From contig CAWHVD010000001.1 in NCBI GenBank assembly GCA_963832835.1, positions 2,418,001-2,482,000 on the forward strand: 64,000 nt of DNA. Direction: 5' to 3'. A model generated the notes under the pieces. That model saw nothing but the letters and a program-made list of their open reading frames with translations. It ran no database searches and was not told the origin of the DNA. Shown here piece after piece: positions 37,853-46,253 of this stretch. This stretch comes from CAVPKN01 sp963832835. Lineage in GTDB: Bacteria; Chlamydiota; Chlamydiia; Chlamydiales; JAAKFR01. A program made the position numbers and the translations under genes. Position 1 is the first letter of the stretch; each line of letters starts with the position of its first letter.

Positions 37853-39132
37853 TCCATCTGAGCGCCGATCTTTTGAAAGCTGCTAGCAAAATCGGGGTAA
37901 CTCTTCCCGATACACTCCACTCCTGCAATCTGGCAGCTCCCGCGAGCTCCTAAGCCTGCCACAGCCAAGGCCATCGCAATCCGGTGGTCACTGTGTGAGC
38001 GCAGCGAAGCTCCCTGCAAGGCCGTTGGAGTGATGATCAGACCATCCTCTTTCTCCTCAATCTGCGCTCCCATTTTCCTGAGCTCACTTGTGATAGCGGC
38101 AAGCCGATCAGATTCTTTGCGCCTTGCGATGGAGGCATTGGTTAAGATGGTTTTACCACGTGCAAAACAGCCTAAGACAGCTAAAATCGGGACCGCATCG
38201 ATCATCTCGTTGGCATCGATTGTCATTCCTTGTAGCTGGGATGTCGAGTTCACAGCCAATGTTTTTTGAGATGAGTTGTAGACAATCTGAGCACCCATTT
38301 TTTGTAGTACATCTATGAGATTCTTGTCCCCTTGCATGTCATCGAAATCCATATGATTCAAGGTTAACGTGGAACGCGTGATGAGGGCTGCAACGAGCGG
38401 AAATGCCGCAGAGCTGAAATCTGCTGGGACAGTGAACGTAAAGCCTGGGTAGCTTAAAGGGCCGGTAATAGTGTAGCTCTCATAATGATGGTGTGCCACG
38501 TTCCCTCCTAATTTTTTGATCCAAGAAAGGGTTAGATCGATCCACGGCTTTTCTCCGGGCTCTGTCACCTCAAGATGAGTTGTCCCCTTGAGAAAAGAGG
38601 CTGCAATCAAAAGAGCTGAAACCGGTTGAGAATCTTCACCAGAGAGTTTAGCATATCCTGCTTGCATAGGCCCTCGGACGATGATCGGTGCCGTCCCATT
38701 TAAACATGCCGACGTGGCAAAGGCTCCCAATTGTGCTAAAGCCAGGAGCATGGGAAGTACAGGCCTGTTGTGGCGAACAGAGGGGTCACCTGTAATCATT
38801 GTATAGGTTGGCAAAAGGGCTGCTAAACTACCCACAAAACGTAAAACCTGACCTGAATTGCCCGCATCGATCACATTTTCGCATGGACGTAGCTCTCCCT
38901 CTAATCCAGTGATGGTAATGGATGTATCGCTTACCTCAATGGAAACACCTAGAGCACGCATCGCCTCAATCATGGACCATGTATCGGGAGAATGCAAATA
39001 ACCATGGATAACAGTTGTGCCTATACCTAGACTGCCAAATACGATCGCCCGCAGCGTGTGTGACTTGGAGGGAGGAATGTCTATCGCTCCACTTAAAATA
39101 CTTGGGGTGATTTGGAGTGTGGACCCCATCAT
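37831..39132 (-). CDS. aroA: 3-phosphoshikimate 1-carboxyvinyltransferase (EPSP synthase)
   Basis: About 433 residues. The start is ATG 39132 or ATG 39129 (adjacent); AGGAGG lies 2-5 bases before, which favours 39129. The longer open frame to 39177 lies within aroB. Motifs: IPPSKSHTLRAIVFGSLG, DAGNSGQVLRF (glyphosate-site loop, here NSGQ in place of the usual GNAGT), RRKESDRLAAI and SDHRIAMALAVAGL. Condenses shikimate-3-phosphate and PEP. ATGA overlap with aroB implies coupled translation. Confidence 0.95.
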   Translation of the reverse strand: MMGSTLQITPSILSGAIDIPPSKSHTLRAIVFGSLGIGTTVIHGYLHSPDTWSMIEAMRALGVSIEVSDTSITITGLEGELRPCENVIDAGNSGQVLRFVGSLAALLPTYTMITGDPSVRHNRPVLPMLLALAQLGAFATSACLNGTAPIIVRGPMQAGYAKLSGEDSQPVSALLIAASFLKGTTHLEVTEPGEKPWIDLTLSWIKKLGGNVAHHHYESYTITGPLSYPGFTFTVPADFSSAAFPLVAALITRSTLTLNHMDFDDMQGDKNLIDVLQKMGAQIVYNSSQKTLAVNSTSQLQGMTIDANEMIDAVPILAVLGCFARGKTILTNASIARRKESDRLAAITSELRKMGAQIEEKEDGLIITPTALQGASLRSHSDHRIAMALAVAGLGARGSCQIAGVECIGKSYPDFASSFQKIGAQMEWTASCI

Positions 39133-40406
39133 GGCCTCCTGAATTTTGAAAACATCCAGCTTAGGGTATCTTGCCATTGTTGATCTGAGACCTCACAGCA
39201 ATAGGTTTCCTCAAAGGGCACTACCTTTCCAATGCTGCTCAAGAGGACACAGCGCGGCTGTGAAGCGGAGGCTTTTTTATCTCGACGCATGATATCCATG
39301 CATTTTTCTTCTGTAATCATGGTGTCGAGTTGAAGAGGAAATCCATAACTGTTAAAAAGCGCCTCGATCTTCTCTACACTACTTGTAGATAGATAGCCGA
39401 GCTGAGCACTTAAATACGATTCGGCTATCATGCCGATCGCGATTGCAGCCCCATGGGAGATGCTGTATTCAGAGGCCGTTTCGATCGCGTGTCCCACTGT
39501 GTGGCCAAAGTTCAAAATACGTCTGAGCCCCTTTTCTTGAGGATCTTGAGAAACAACATCCATTTTAATTGCACAACACCGTTGGATCGATTCTTCTCTG
39601 ATAGCCTCTAACCCGGATTTCTCACACATTCTCGAGAAACTCGCACACTCTGTCACCCGATCTTCATCATCAGAATAGCGAGGCCGTGTTGCATGAACAC
39701 TGTCCTCGCTATCCTGACGATTAATCTCAGGTAACAGAGCAGAAATTTTCTTCGAAAATTTGTGAGAAATCCGGGCTAAAGGCTTTTTTGCGAATAACTG
39801 TTCAAAAAGATCCGAGGAAGCAATAAGTGCATATTTGATCACCTCACTCAGTCCATTTAAATATTCGGAGAATGGCAAACTGTTGAGTGTTTCTAAATCG
39901 ATGAAGATGTAGCGGGGATGATGGAAGGTACCGATCATATTTTTTCCCCAAGCCGTATTAATTCCCACTTTTCCACCAAGGCTCGCATCGACCATTCCCA
40001 AAAGAGTTGTTGGTATTGAAATCAGGGGGATTCCTCGACAGTAGGTCGCCGCCACAAATCCTGCTAAGTCGGTGATCATACCACCTCCTAGCGCAATCAT
40101 ACCCGTATCGCGGCCCCATCTTGCCTTGCCTATTTGTTCTTCCAAAGCCTCTTTAGAGGCATGTGATTTACTTTTTTCTCCCTGTGGAACTGCTAAGAGT
40201 AGAATTTCAAAGCCTGCGTTTCTCAACATTGTGGCTAACGCATTGCCCCAAATAGCGAGTACGCATTCATCGGTCACAATCACAAACCGGTTTGATACTT
40301 TTTTAAGAAGCTCGAGCCACTTGCTGCGGCGTAACATGCCCTCTTCGATCAGGATCTCTGTCACCACATCCGGAGTCTTAGTCGTTAAGTAAAGATTTTT
40401 TGCCAT
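39129..40406 (-). CDS. aroB: 3-dehydroquinate synthase with an in-frame repeat insert
   Basis: 425 residues versus about 360 usual. Conserved parts: ALGGGMITDLAGFVAATYCRGIPLISIPTTLLGMVDASLGGKVGIN (NAD and substrate site), RRILNFGHTVGHAIE (metal-binding His region) and HGAAIAIGM. Cyclises DAHP to dehydroquinate. Residues about 210-266 (ARISHKFSKK ... MCEKSGLE) are not AroB sequence; they are encoded by a 170-bp palindromic element (39609-39778). The reading frame is intact on both sides, and the insert lies in a helical linker ahead of the metal-binding segment, so activity is plausible. First gene of the aro operon. Confidence 0.95.
   Translation of the reverse strand: MAKNLYLTTKTPDVVTEILIEEGMLRRSKWLELLKKVSNRFVIVTDECVLAIWGNALATMLRNAGFEILLLAVPQGEKSKSHASKEALEEQIGKARWGRDTGMIALGGGMITDLAGFVAATYCRGIPLISIPTTLLGMVDASLGGKVGINTAWGKNMIGTFHHPRYIFIDLETLNSLPFSEYLNGLSEVIKYALIASSDLFEQLFAKKPLARISHKFSKKISALLPEINRQDSEDSVHATRPRYSDDEDRVTECASFSRMCEKSGLEAIREESIQRCCAIKMDVVSQDPQEKGLRRILNFGHTVGHAIETASEYSISHGAAIAIGMIAESYLSAQLGYLSTSSVEKIEALFNSYGFPLQLDTMITEEKCMDIMRRDKKASASQPRCVLLSSIGKVVPFEETYCCEVSDQQWQDTLSWMFSKFRRP
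39609..39778 (-). repeat. Family C palindromic element inserted in frame in aroB
   Basis: 170 bp with inverted ends TAACCCGGATTTCTCACACA (left) and GTGAGAAATCCGGGCTA (right). The same ends form the 53-bp palindrome at 36197. The interior has a second inverted pair ATAGCGAGG ... CCTCGCTAT (about 39676-39713). It is open in the aroB frame and encodes about 57 residues. Confidence 0.9.
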
Positions 40407-40514
40407 GTAACAACGAGAAAAGTACCTAATCTAGGTTTAAAATAGAAAAAATAGACCTACGCCAGTATTCTAAACAAGCATTCTAAAACAATCCATTATT
40501 TGCATCCACCCGCC
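40407..40514. promoter_or_regulatory. Divergent promoter region between aroB and aroDE
   Basis: An AT-rich gap of about 108 bases from which the aroBAKC operon and aroDE must be transcribed in opposite directions. It contains TAGGT ... ACCTA inverted halves (40433-40457) that could bind a regulator (inference). I see no canonical promoter boxes. Confidence 0.35.
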
Positions 40515-41960
40515 ATGATCTGCATCCCCATTATTGGACCCACAATCGAGGCAGCCACTCGGCAAATTGCCCAGGCCGCCGATTTGGGAAATGTGTTAGA
40601 GCTGCGGCTCGATTTATTTTTGGACTACTCGGGCAAAGAGCTCCAATGCTTGCTAGATCAGATCACCCTTCCAGTCATTTTTACTCTGCGCAAAACCTCT
40701 CATGGGGGGTATTACAAAGGAACCGAAGAAGAGCATCTTCAAAAAATGAGATCTCTTGCCGCTCTTAAACCCACCTATTTTGATCTAGAATATGACACCT
40801 CTCTTGCTTTTGTGGATGAGATAGGCCGGGATTTCCCTGAGATTAAACGGATTATCTCATATCACGATTATGCAGCCACTCCACCAGATCTGGATAGTGT
40901 TGTAAAAGAAATACAAAATACGCCAGGCGAATTGTACAAAATTGCCTGCACAGCGAATTCAATTCTGGATTCAATGAGAATGCTCCTCTGTATCCGCACA
41001 CATGCGCCTTTATTAGGGATGTGCATGGGAGAGCTTGGCGCTATCACCCGTATCTTAGGCCCACGCTTTGGAAGCCCCTGGAGCTTTGCCAGCCTTTCCC
41101 AGGATCTAGCATCCGCGCCGGGGCAAATCTGCGCTCAGGAGATCCAAACTGTGTATGACCCGACCCGCCTTTCACCTAACTGCGCGCTGTATGGATTGAT
41201 CGGCAGCCCGGTGAGCACCAGCCCCAGTCAATATACACACAACAGAGCGTTTCAAGACTTAGGACTCGATGCCATCTACGTGAAAATGCAGGTAGAGTCC
41301 CCAGAGCTAGAAATGTTTCTTGAGCTAGCCAAACAGGTAGGCTTTCGTGGGCTCAGCGTCACCATGCCCCTCAAAGAGCAGATGCTTCCCTACTTAGATA
41401 CTATAGACGCTGAAGCTAGTGCCATTGGCTCTGTGAATACCCTTTTAATCGCTGACAACAAAATTAAAGGGTTTAACACAGACGGAAAAGGAGCTCTGGA
41501 TGCCCTCGAGGCCCACCTCAAGGTGCGTGATCAAAAGGTAACAATTGTGGGAGCAGGCGGAGCTGCGCGGGCGATCACTTATGAAGCGCTCCGCCGCGGA
41601 GCTCATGTCTCTATTTTTAACCGCACAACTGAAAAGGCGCTCTTGCTTGCCCATACCTACGGCATCCAAGGAAATGGTTTGGATACTCTTCAACCAAACT
41701 ACGCCGTTTTAATCAATACCACGCCCGATCCAATGCCTATCGATTCTACTGCAATCCATCCTCAATCCATTGTCATGGACATCAAAACCATTCCTGTCCT
41801 ATCAACGCTTTTACAGCAGGCCCAGCAAAAAGGATGTACAGTTGTGTATGGGTATGAAATGTTTCTCAACCAAGCGCTCGGCCAATTCGCTCTTTGGTTT
41901 CCCCAACAAGATTTTAAGCAAAAACTTATTCAATTTCTTGCGCAACTTCTTGAGAATTAG
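40515..41960 (+). CDS. aroDE: Fused 3-dehydroquinate dehydratase / shikimate dehydrogenase
   Basis: 481 residues from ATG 40515 (TTG 40500 also in frame). Residues about 1-215 form a type I dehydroquinase: LELRLDLFLDYSG, FTLRKTSHGG, FDLEYD, the Schiff-base Lys in YKIACTA and GELGAITRI. Residues about 225-480 form shikimate dehydrogenase: LIGSPVSTSPSQYTHN (substrate), TMPLKEQM (catalytic Lys), NTDGKGAL and NADP site VGAGGAARAI. The AroD-AroE fusion is a known chlamydial (and plant) feature. It carries out steps 3 and 4 of the shikimate pathway and is divergent from the other aro genes. Confidence 0.96.
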   Translation: MICIPIIGPTIEAATRQIAQAADLGNVLELRLDLFLDYSGKELQCLLDQITLPVIFTLRKTSHGGYYKGTEEEHLQKMRSLAALKPTYFDLEYDTSLAFVDEIGRDFPEIKRIISYHDYAATPPDLDSVVKEIQNTPGELYKIACTANSILDSMRMLLCIRTHAPLLGMCMGELGAITRILGPRFGSPWSFASLSQDLASAPGQICAQEIQTVYDPTRLSPNCALYGLIGSPVSTSPSQYTHNRAFQDLGLDAIYVKMQVESPELEMFLELAKQVGFRGLSVTMPLKEQMLPYLDTIDAEASAIGSVNTLLIADNKIKGFNTDGKGALDALEAHLKVRDQKVTIVGAGGAARAITYEALRRGAHVSIFNRTTEKALLLAHTYGIQGNGLDTLQPNYAVLINTTPDPMPIDSTAIHPQSIVMDIKTIPVLSTLLQQAQQKGCTVVYGYEMFLNQALGQFALWFPQQDFKQKLIQFLAQLLEN

Positions 41961-43080
41961 ATTGTGTTAAAAAATAGGGGGAAAATTTTTGACTCAACAC
42001 CCAAAAGAGCCTCCGGAATGTCGGTAGGTGGCGATCATAAATGCCCACATACTCGAGTTGCTCAAAAAAGCCGCGCCATTTCTTAAATTGTCCCGCACCT
42101 GACCCTTGGTGAGAGACTAAATGGCGCGCTTCTATCTCTTTCATGATGATTGCAGAAAGCATCCGATATAATCCTTCTTCTTGGGGAACGGAGGTATCGT
42201 ATCCAAAGAAAGGCACTAACAGGTAACCGTTTTTTTGCAAAAAGCCGGCTACACCATAGATAATCCCCTCTTTTTTCAAGACTTTGAGGAGTAAGGTCTG
42301 GTTTTTCAAAGCAGAGAGTAAGAATTTTTCCGTGTAAAGGGGGCTATAGCTGGTGTATTTGTCCACATACACGTTTCGATACAGGTGTAACAGGTGAGCG
42401 ATTTCTGCGGGTGTGAGTGTACTCACCGTTTCTACCGTGTAATGGCGATGTGAAAGCCGGTTCGTGTCCTTTTTTTGTTTTCTCAATACGCTAGAGGGCA
42501 ATGAGGCTGTAAGGCTCGGATCATACAGATAGACTTGCCTACAAGGAATGAGCCGAAATTGCCCTTGAAGTAGTGCATCATATACGGCAGCACTTTTATA
42601 ATTATTGACCGAACGAAACATGAAGTAATGGTCAGGGAAGTGCTCTTTTAAACAAGAGGTAATCACTTGGATTTGGGAAGCTGTCAATTCAGGATACGGA
42701 TTGGTCGTCAAAAGCCAGTTATTGATAATCACAACCTTATTGATCTTAACCAGCTTAAGAAGCCCACTAAACAGCTTAATCCACGGTTTGGAAAGCAGTA
42801 CACGCCAGGCGGGGGCTTTTTCACTTTTTTCTTTGAGACCCGCAGCCACAAAGTAAGAGGAAAGAAGATAGCAATTTTTATATTCCGTTTCATTCACCGT
42901 AACGGGGATCACCAAATCATCCAATTTGAGGACCCACAATCGGGTTTGTGCATTTTGGATGAATGTCTCAGGTCCTTCCAACATCAAAGGAAGCAGATGT
43001 TGCTTGGCTAGCCTCCCTTCTTCGGTCTCAGGCCAAACCATCTGATTTACCGTCCCACGATCATAAATCTCGATACCCAT
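41926..43080 (-). CDS. GNAT/Fem-like acyltransferase, weakly assigned
   Basis: 384 residues. No strong motif, but the mid-to-C-terminal part (AEIAHLLHLYRNVYVDKYTSYSPLYTEKFLLSAL, GIIYGVAGFLQKNGYLLVPFFGYDT, GLYRMLSAIIMKEI, FKKWRGF) has the beta-sheet order and Arg/Lys-rich tail of GNAT or FemX-like acyltransferases. No membrane anchor beyond a short hydrophobic stretch near residue 115. The 3' end overlaps that of the convergent aroDE gene by 35 bases. Function not identified. Confidence 0.5.
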   Translation of the reverse strand: MGIEIYDRGTVNQMVWPETEEGRLAKQHLLPLMLEGPETFIQNAQTRLWVLKLDDLVIPVTVNETEYKNCYLLSSYFVAAGLKEKSEKAPAWRVLLSKPWIKLFSGLLKLVKINKVVIINNWLLTTNPYPELTASQIQVITSCLKEHFPDHYFMFRSVNNYKSAAVYDALLQGQFRLIPCRQVYLYDPSLTASLPSSVLRKQKKDTNRLSHRHYTVETVSTLTPAEIAHLLHLYRNVYVDKYTSYSPLYTEKFLLSALKNQTLLLKVLKKEGIIYGVAGFLQKNGYLLVPFFGYDTSVPQEEGLYRMLSAIIMKEIEARHLVSHQGSGAGQFKKWRGFFEQLEYVGIYDRHLPTFRRLFWVLSQKFSPYFLTQSNSQEVAQEIE

Positions 43081-43231
43081 AGGACCCTACCTAAAACCTT
43101 CAAATTTTTATTTCAAAATAGCATCCAAAAGTAAAAAAAGCAAATCCCTTAAAATGAAGCTTTGTTACCTGTGTTTTAGGAGAAAAAATCTGGGATCCAT
43201 ACGAATCTATGCTCGGATTTGCTGAAAGCTC

Positions 43232-44056
43232 TTAGGGCAGGTTCTTCCGACTCATGTCCTGGGTTGTGCCTAATTTAAACACTTGCCATTGCTTTTCGAG
43301 ATCCAATAATGCTTTTTTTGCCTGTTCATACTGGCCTGATGCCACAGCTTGAGATTCGAAACCTTCAACGATTCTGTTATAGGTATTATAGTTTTTCAAA
43401 AGTGTGTCGAGCGTGCCGCCCACTACCACCCTTGATGACCGGCTCACTCCACCCAATTCTCCATGCTCAATGAATTGGCCCAGAGTGACCTGCATTACAT
43501 ACTTCGCTTGAATAGTTGCTTGAACTTTCACCCATTTTTCCTTCAAATCATCTAGTGTAGCCTGAATTGGGGTCTTTTGTGCTTTCTTAGCCATATAATC
43601 AGTTAACACTTTCCCCTGATCGGGCAAGATAAAACCTCGTTGAACTAAAGGAGAAACACCTCCGTTTTGTTCCAGATACTCACACAGCGTATCGATGTTA
43701 GATTGGGTGATGTGTAGAATCATGGCCTCCGAAACGCCGGGATTTTCAAATTTAGGTGCTTTGAGAACCGGACGTCTACCCCCAATCGCACCAGTAAGCA
43801 CAGAGGTACCCAAAACACCCACCGCAACGGGAGAAATATAAACCGCATTGGGTGTAGCGCCATGTAATGTAGTTGCTAGAAAATAGATAGATACGGCAGC
43901 AGCAGCCCAAAGAGTGGTGAGAACAGCTGCAATGATAAGCCTTTTATGACTAACCGCGGTTTGCTCACTTACACCTAAAACCCGCCATTCTCGCATCTCG
44001 GGAGTAATAGGATAGGTATTAATAATTGGGGGTTGATATTTGTCTTGCACGAACAT
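43232..44056 (-). CDS. Inc-like protein with membrane hairpin and helical C-terminus
   Basis: 274 residues. Two adjacent hydrophobic spans (about residues 40-62, LIIAAVLTTLWAAAAVSIYFLA, and 74-92, VYISPVAVGVLGTSVLTGAI) with a short loop, then about 180 residues of predicted helix. This is the bilobed layout of Inc proteins with a cytosol-facing C-terminus. No signal peptide and no known domain. Assignment rests on topology. Confidence 0.6.
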   Translation of the reverse strand: MFVQDKYQPPIINTYPITPEMREWRVLGVSEQTAVSHKRLIIAAVLTTLWAAAAVSIYFLATTLHGATPNAVYISPVAVGVLGTSVLTGAIGGRRPVLKAPKFENPGVSEAMILHITQSNIDTLCEYLEQNGGVSPLVQRGFILPDQGKVLTDYMAKKAQKTPIQATLDDLKEKWVKVQATIQAKYVMQVTLGQFIEHGELGGVSRSSRVVVGGTLDTLLKNYNTYNRIVEGFESQAVASGQYEQAKKALLDLEKQWQVFKLGTTQDMSRKNLP

Positions 44057-44141
44057 AAATCACATATTTTAAGATATTGATACTTATATTTTTACACAAA
44101 CAACTTAATAAGTCAATAATAAATTATTGATTATTTCTTAT

Positions 44142-44834
44142 TCAAATCTGAGAAAAAAGAATCTTTATTTGAAAAAGAATCAAAACCAAGGCTACTAGAG
44201 CTACAAAAGCCACCGCATAACCCATCATGACAAAAAGACCGTCATCTTCCAAAATACCCAGACCGATTAAAAAAATGGACCAAGCAGCAATCACATTTGA
44301 AAGAGGGATCGGCAGAGGTAATGCCAAAAAAATGCCGAGAGCTGCAATCATGATGCCATTGATTTTCTTCATGGCAAAATGTTGACACATCCACTCCAAC
44401 CGAGGATGTATAAAAAACCGTGCCTTCCTGATAAACCAAAGCGTACTGTCTGCCATTTTCTGTAAGGTTGAAGCTGTAATTTTTGTGGATATTATCCTTT
44501 GAGGAAGCCATGCATGCTTTCCAAAAGCCATTCTAAGTCCCACAAAAGCGATAACTAGACCAAAAGGGGTCGATAATCCGGGAATTTGAATAGGTTGGCA
44601 AAAAGGTAAACACAGCAAAATGAGAATCAAGGATTGCCCTTTACCTGAGAGAATATCCAATACCTCTCCTATAGAAATGGGTGAAGTATCCACTTTCTCT
44701 AAAAGAAGCTCTATCCTCTCCTCCAGGGTGTTAGGAGTCAAGTTCTTAGAAGAAGGGTTGTCAGTTTTTTTATAAGAAGATTGCTTCAAATAACTCCCAG
44801 AGCAAGAAGTATTCCCAATACATACAGTAAGCAA
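44142..44834 (-). CDS. ExoD-family membrane protein
   Basis: 230 residues. The ExoD family pattern is present: ISIGEVLDILSGKGQSLILILLCLPFCQPIQIPGLSTPFGLVIAFVGLRMAFG, then ALGIFLALPLPIPLSNVIAAWSIFLIGLGILEDDGLFV. Four or five membrane spans. In rhizobia ExoD influences exopolysaccharide; elsewhere function is unknown. The first 35 residues may not be translated: the start overlaps the TauE gene by 49 bases and an internal start is possible. Confidence 0.8.
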   Translation of the reverse strand: MLTVCIGNTSCSGSYLKQSSYKKTDNPSSKNLTPNTLEERIELLLEKVDTSPISIGEVLDILSGKGQSLILILLCLPFCQPIQIPGLSTPFGLVIAFVGLRMAFGKHAWLPQRIISTKITASTLQKMADSTLWFIRKARFFIHPRLEWMCQHFAMKKINGIMIAALGIFLALPLPIPLSNVIAAWSIFLIGLGILEDDGLFVMMGYAVAFVALVALVLILFQIKILFSQI

Positions 44835-45553
44835 GTGATAGATTTTTGTATAAAACGAATCGTTATCTTATGAAGCAAGGTCATTCCCAAAATCACCCCG
44901 CCCGCGGCACCAAGGGTTGCTATACCCAGAAATGAGAGGCTGATACTCATAAACAGCTGACCAAAACTCAGGCCATATATGATAAGACGCACAACATCGA
45001 CCTCTGTAGCAATGAGAGCATTCGTTGCAATAAATGCTCTCTTATCAAGATGCATATTGACCAAAAACATGCTTCGAAAAGCTCCCTGATTCCCTGTTAA
45101 ACCTCCGAAAAATCCACTAACGGCCCCCCCAAGAAATAAATTTCTGAATTTGAATATCTTATTTGGTAATGCCTCCATCGTAGCGAACAGAATCAAGAGC
45201 AGCCCGATAGTGATGTGTAGAATCGAAACCTCTCCATGTATGGAAAAGATTGTGTACTTTTTGATAGGTGAAAGTCTTGACAAGTGCTCGAGCAATAAAG
45301 CTCCAAAAATAGCCGCACTTATGGCAGCCGATCCGAATCGTAGAACGATGCTCCAATCAATGGATTTCCATAGTAGTCCTGATTTTAGAAGGTTATGGAA
45401 CAAATGCACAATGGCCGTAATCCCAATTGCAATTGGCAATGGCAAAAACACGGCTACTACAGGCATCAAGATTGTTCCCAGTCCAAATCCAGAATAAAAA
45501 GAGAGAAATGAAGCCAAAAATGTGCAAACAGCGATCAATATGTACTCGAACAT
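44786..45553 (-). CDS. TauE/SafE-family permease
   Basis: About 255 residues from ATG 45553, which has an excellent RBS (AAGGAGAGAG). The reading frame remains open upstream through the adjoining MITE to 45697, which is fortuitous. Eight hydrophobic segments; typical FSGFGLGTILMPVVAVFLPLPIAIGITAIVHL-like start (YSGFGLGTILMPVV) and SGFFGGLTGNQGAFRSMFLV repeat. Exports or imports sulfite, sulfonates or organic acids. Located upstream of exoD in a two-gene unit. Confidence 0.85.
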   Translation of the reverse strand: MFEYILIAVCTFLASFLSFYSGFGLGTILMPVVAVFLPLPIAIGITAIVHLFHNLLKSGLLWKSIDWSIVLRFGSAAISAAIFGALLLEHLSRLSPIKKYTIFSIHGEVSILHITIGLLLILFATMEALPNKIFKFRNLFLGGAVSGFFGGLTGNQGAFRSMFLVNMHLDKRAFIATNALIATEVDVVRLIIYGLSFGQLFMSISLSFLGIATLGAAGGVILGMTLLHKITIRFIQKSITCLLYVLGILLALGVI

Positions 45554-45564
45554 CTCTCTCCTTA

Positions 45565-45725
45565 TACCATTTCCAGAAAATAAAGCCATGAAGTGGTGCT
45601 GGGTAACATGACAGATTTGGATGATCGTTTCGAAGCCTATGTTTTTGCACCTAAGCGAGAAAGGATCGTTCAAAAATGGCGTGTTATACAGTGCCAATTT
45701 GTGACTTTATTTTCTGGAAATGGTA
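45565..45725 (+). mobile_element. MITE family A, copy 3
   Basis: 161 bp with TTA duplications (45562-45564, 45726-45728). Only 11 bases separate it from the tauE-like ATG, so the transcription start of that operon must be inside or beyond the element. Confidence 0.95.
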
Positions 45726-45895
45726 TTATACCATCCAAGGTTTTGAAAAACAGAGTTCTATTCTATAGGCGCTACAATTCCACAAAAATCTTAATGACTT
45801 TTTAATATAAAAAAAAATAAAATATTTAATAATACATTAATATGTTTATGTTATACTGTTTGTTATCAGCAACTTAAACAAAGTAGGTATCATAA

Positions 45896-46240
45896 ATGTC
45901 ATCACCAATTGATAGATTAGGCTCACAGCAAACAAACCCCTTCGCTGTAGATGCTCCAACCCCCCGCAAACAGGGCCAGACGAGAATAACAAAAGTAGCT
46001 GATGGCATAACTCCTACCACAGTACCATTGGCTTTTATTATCGGTTTGATAGTAGGCGTAGCAGTACACTGTATTGCAGCTCACCTTACTTCAAATGCTC
46101 ATACTGCCGTTTTAAGCGGCATAGGAGCAGGTGTGGCTAGTTTTGGTTTGACAGTCGGATCCGCCGTTCTGAGCGCTCGCAAAAATTTAGATGAAGAAAA
46201 TAAGCTAAGTTCAGAACTTTCACTGAATTTACAGGATTAA
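45896..46240 (+). CDS. Inc-like small bilobed membrane protein
   Basis: 114 residues. Charged N-terminus of 40 residues, then two hydrophobic spans (about 43-64 VPLAFIIGLIVGVAVHCIAAHL and 70-92 AVLSGIGAGVASFGLTVGSAVLSA) separated by six polar residues, then a short charged tail. Strong Inc-type profile; no signal peptide. Own AT-rich promoter region (45790-45890). No homologous family recognised. Confidence 0.65.
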   Translation: MSSPIDRLGSQQTNPFAVDAPTPRKQGQTRITKVADGITPTTVPLAFIIGLIVGVAVHCIAAHLTSNAHTAVLSGIGAGVASFGLTVGSAVLSARKNLDEENKLSSELSLNLQD

Positions 46241-46253
46241 GCCATAAATGGTA

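Noticed and set aside
40407..40514. Attenuator or riboswitch controlling the aro genes
   Set aside because: Only weak inverted pentamers are present; no leader peptide or known aptamer pattern is visible.
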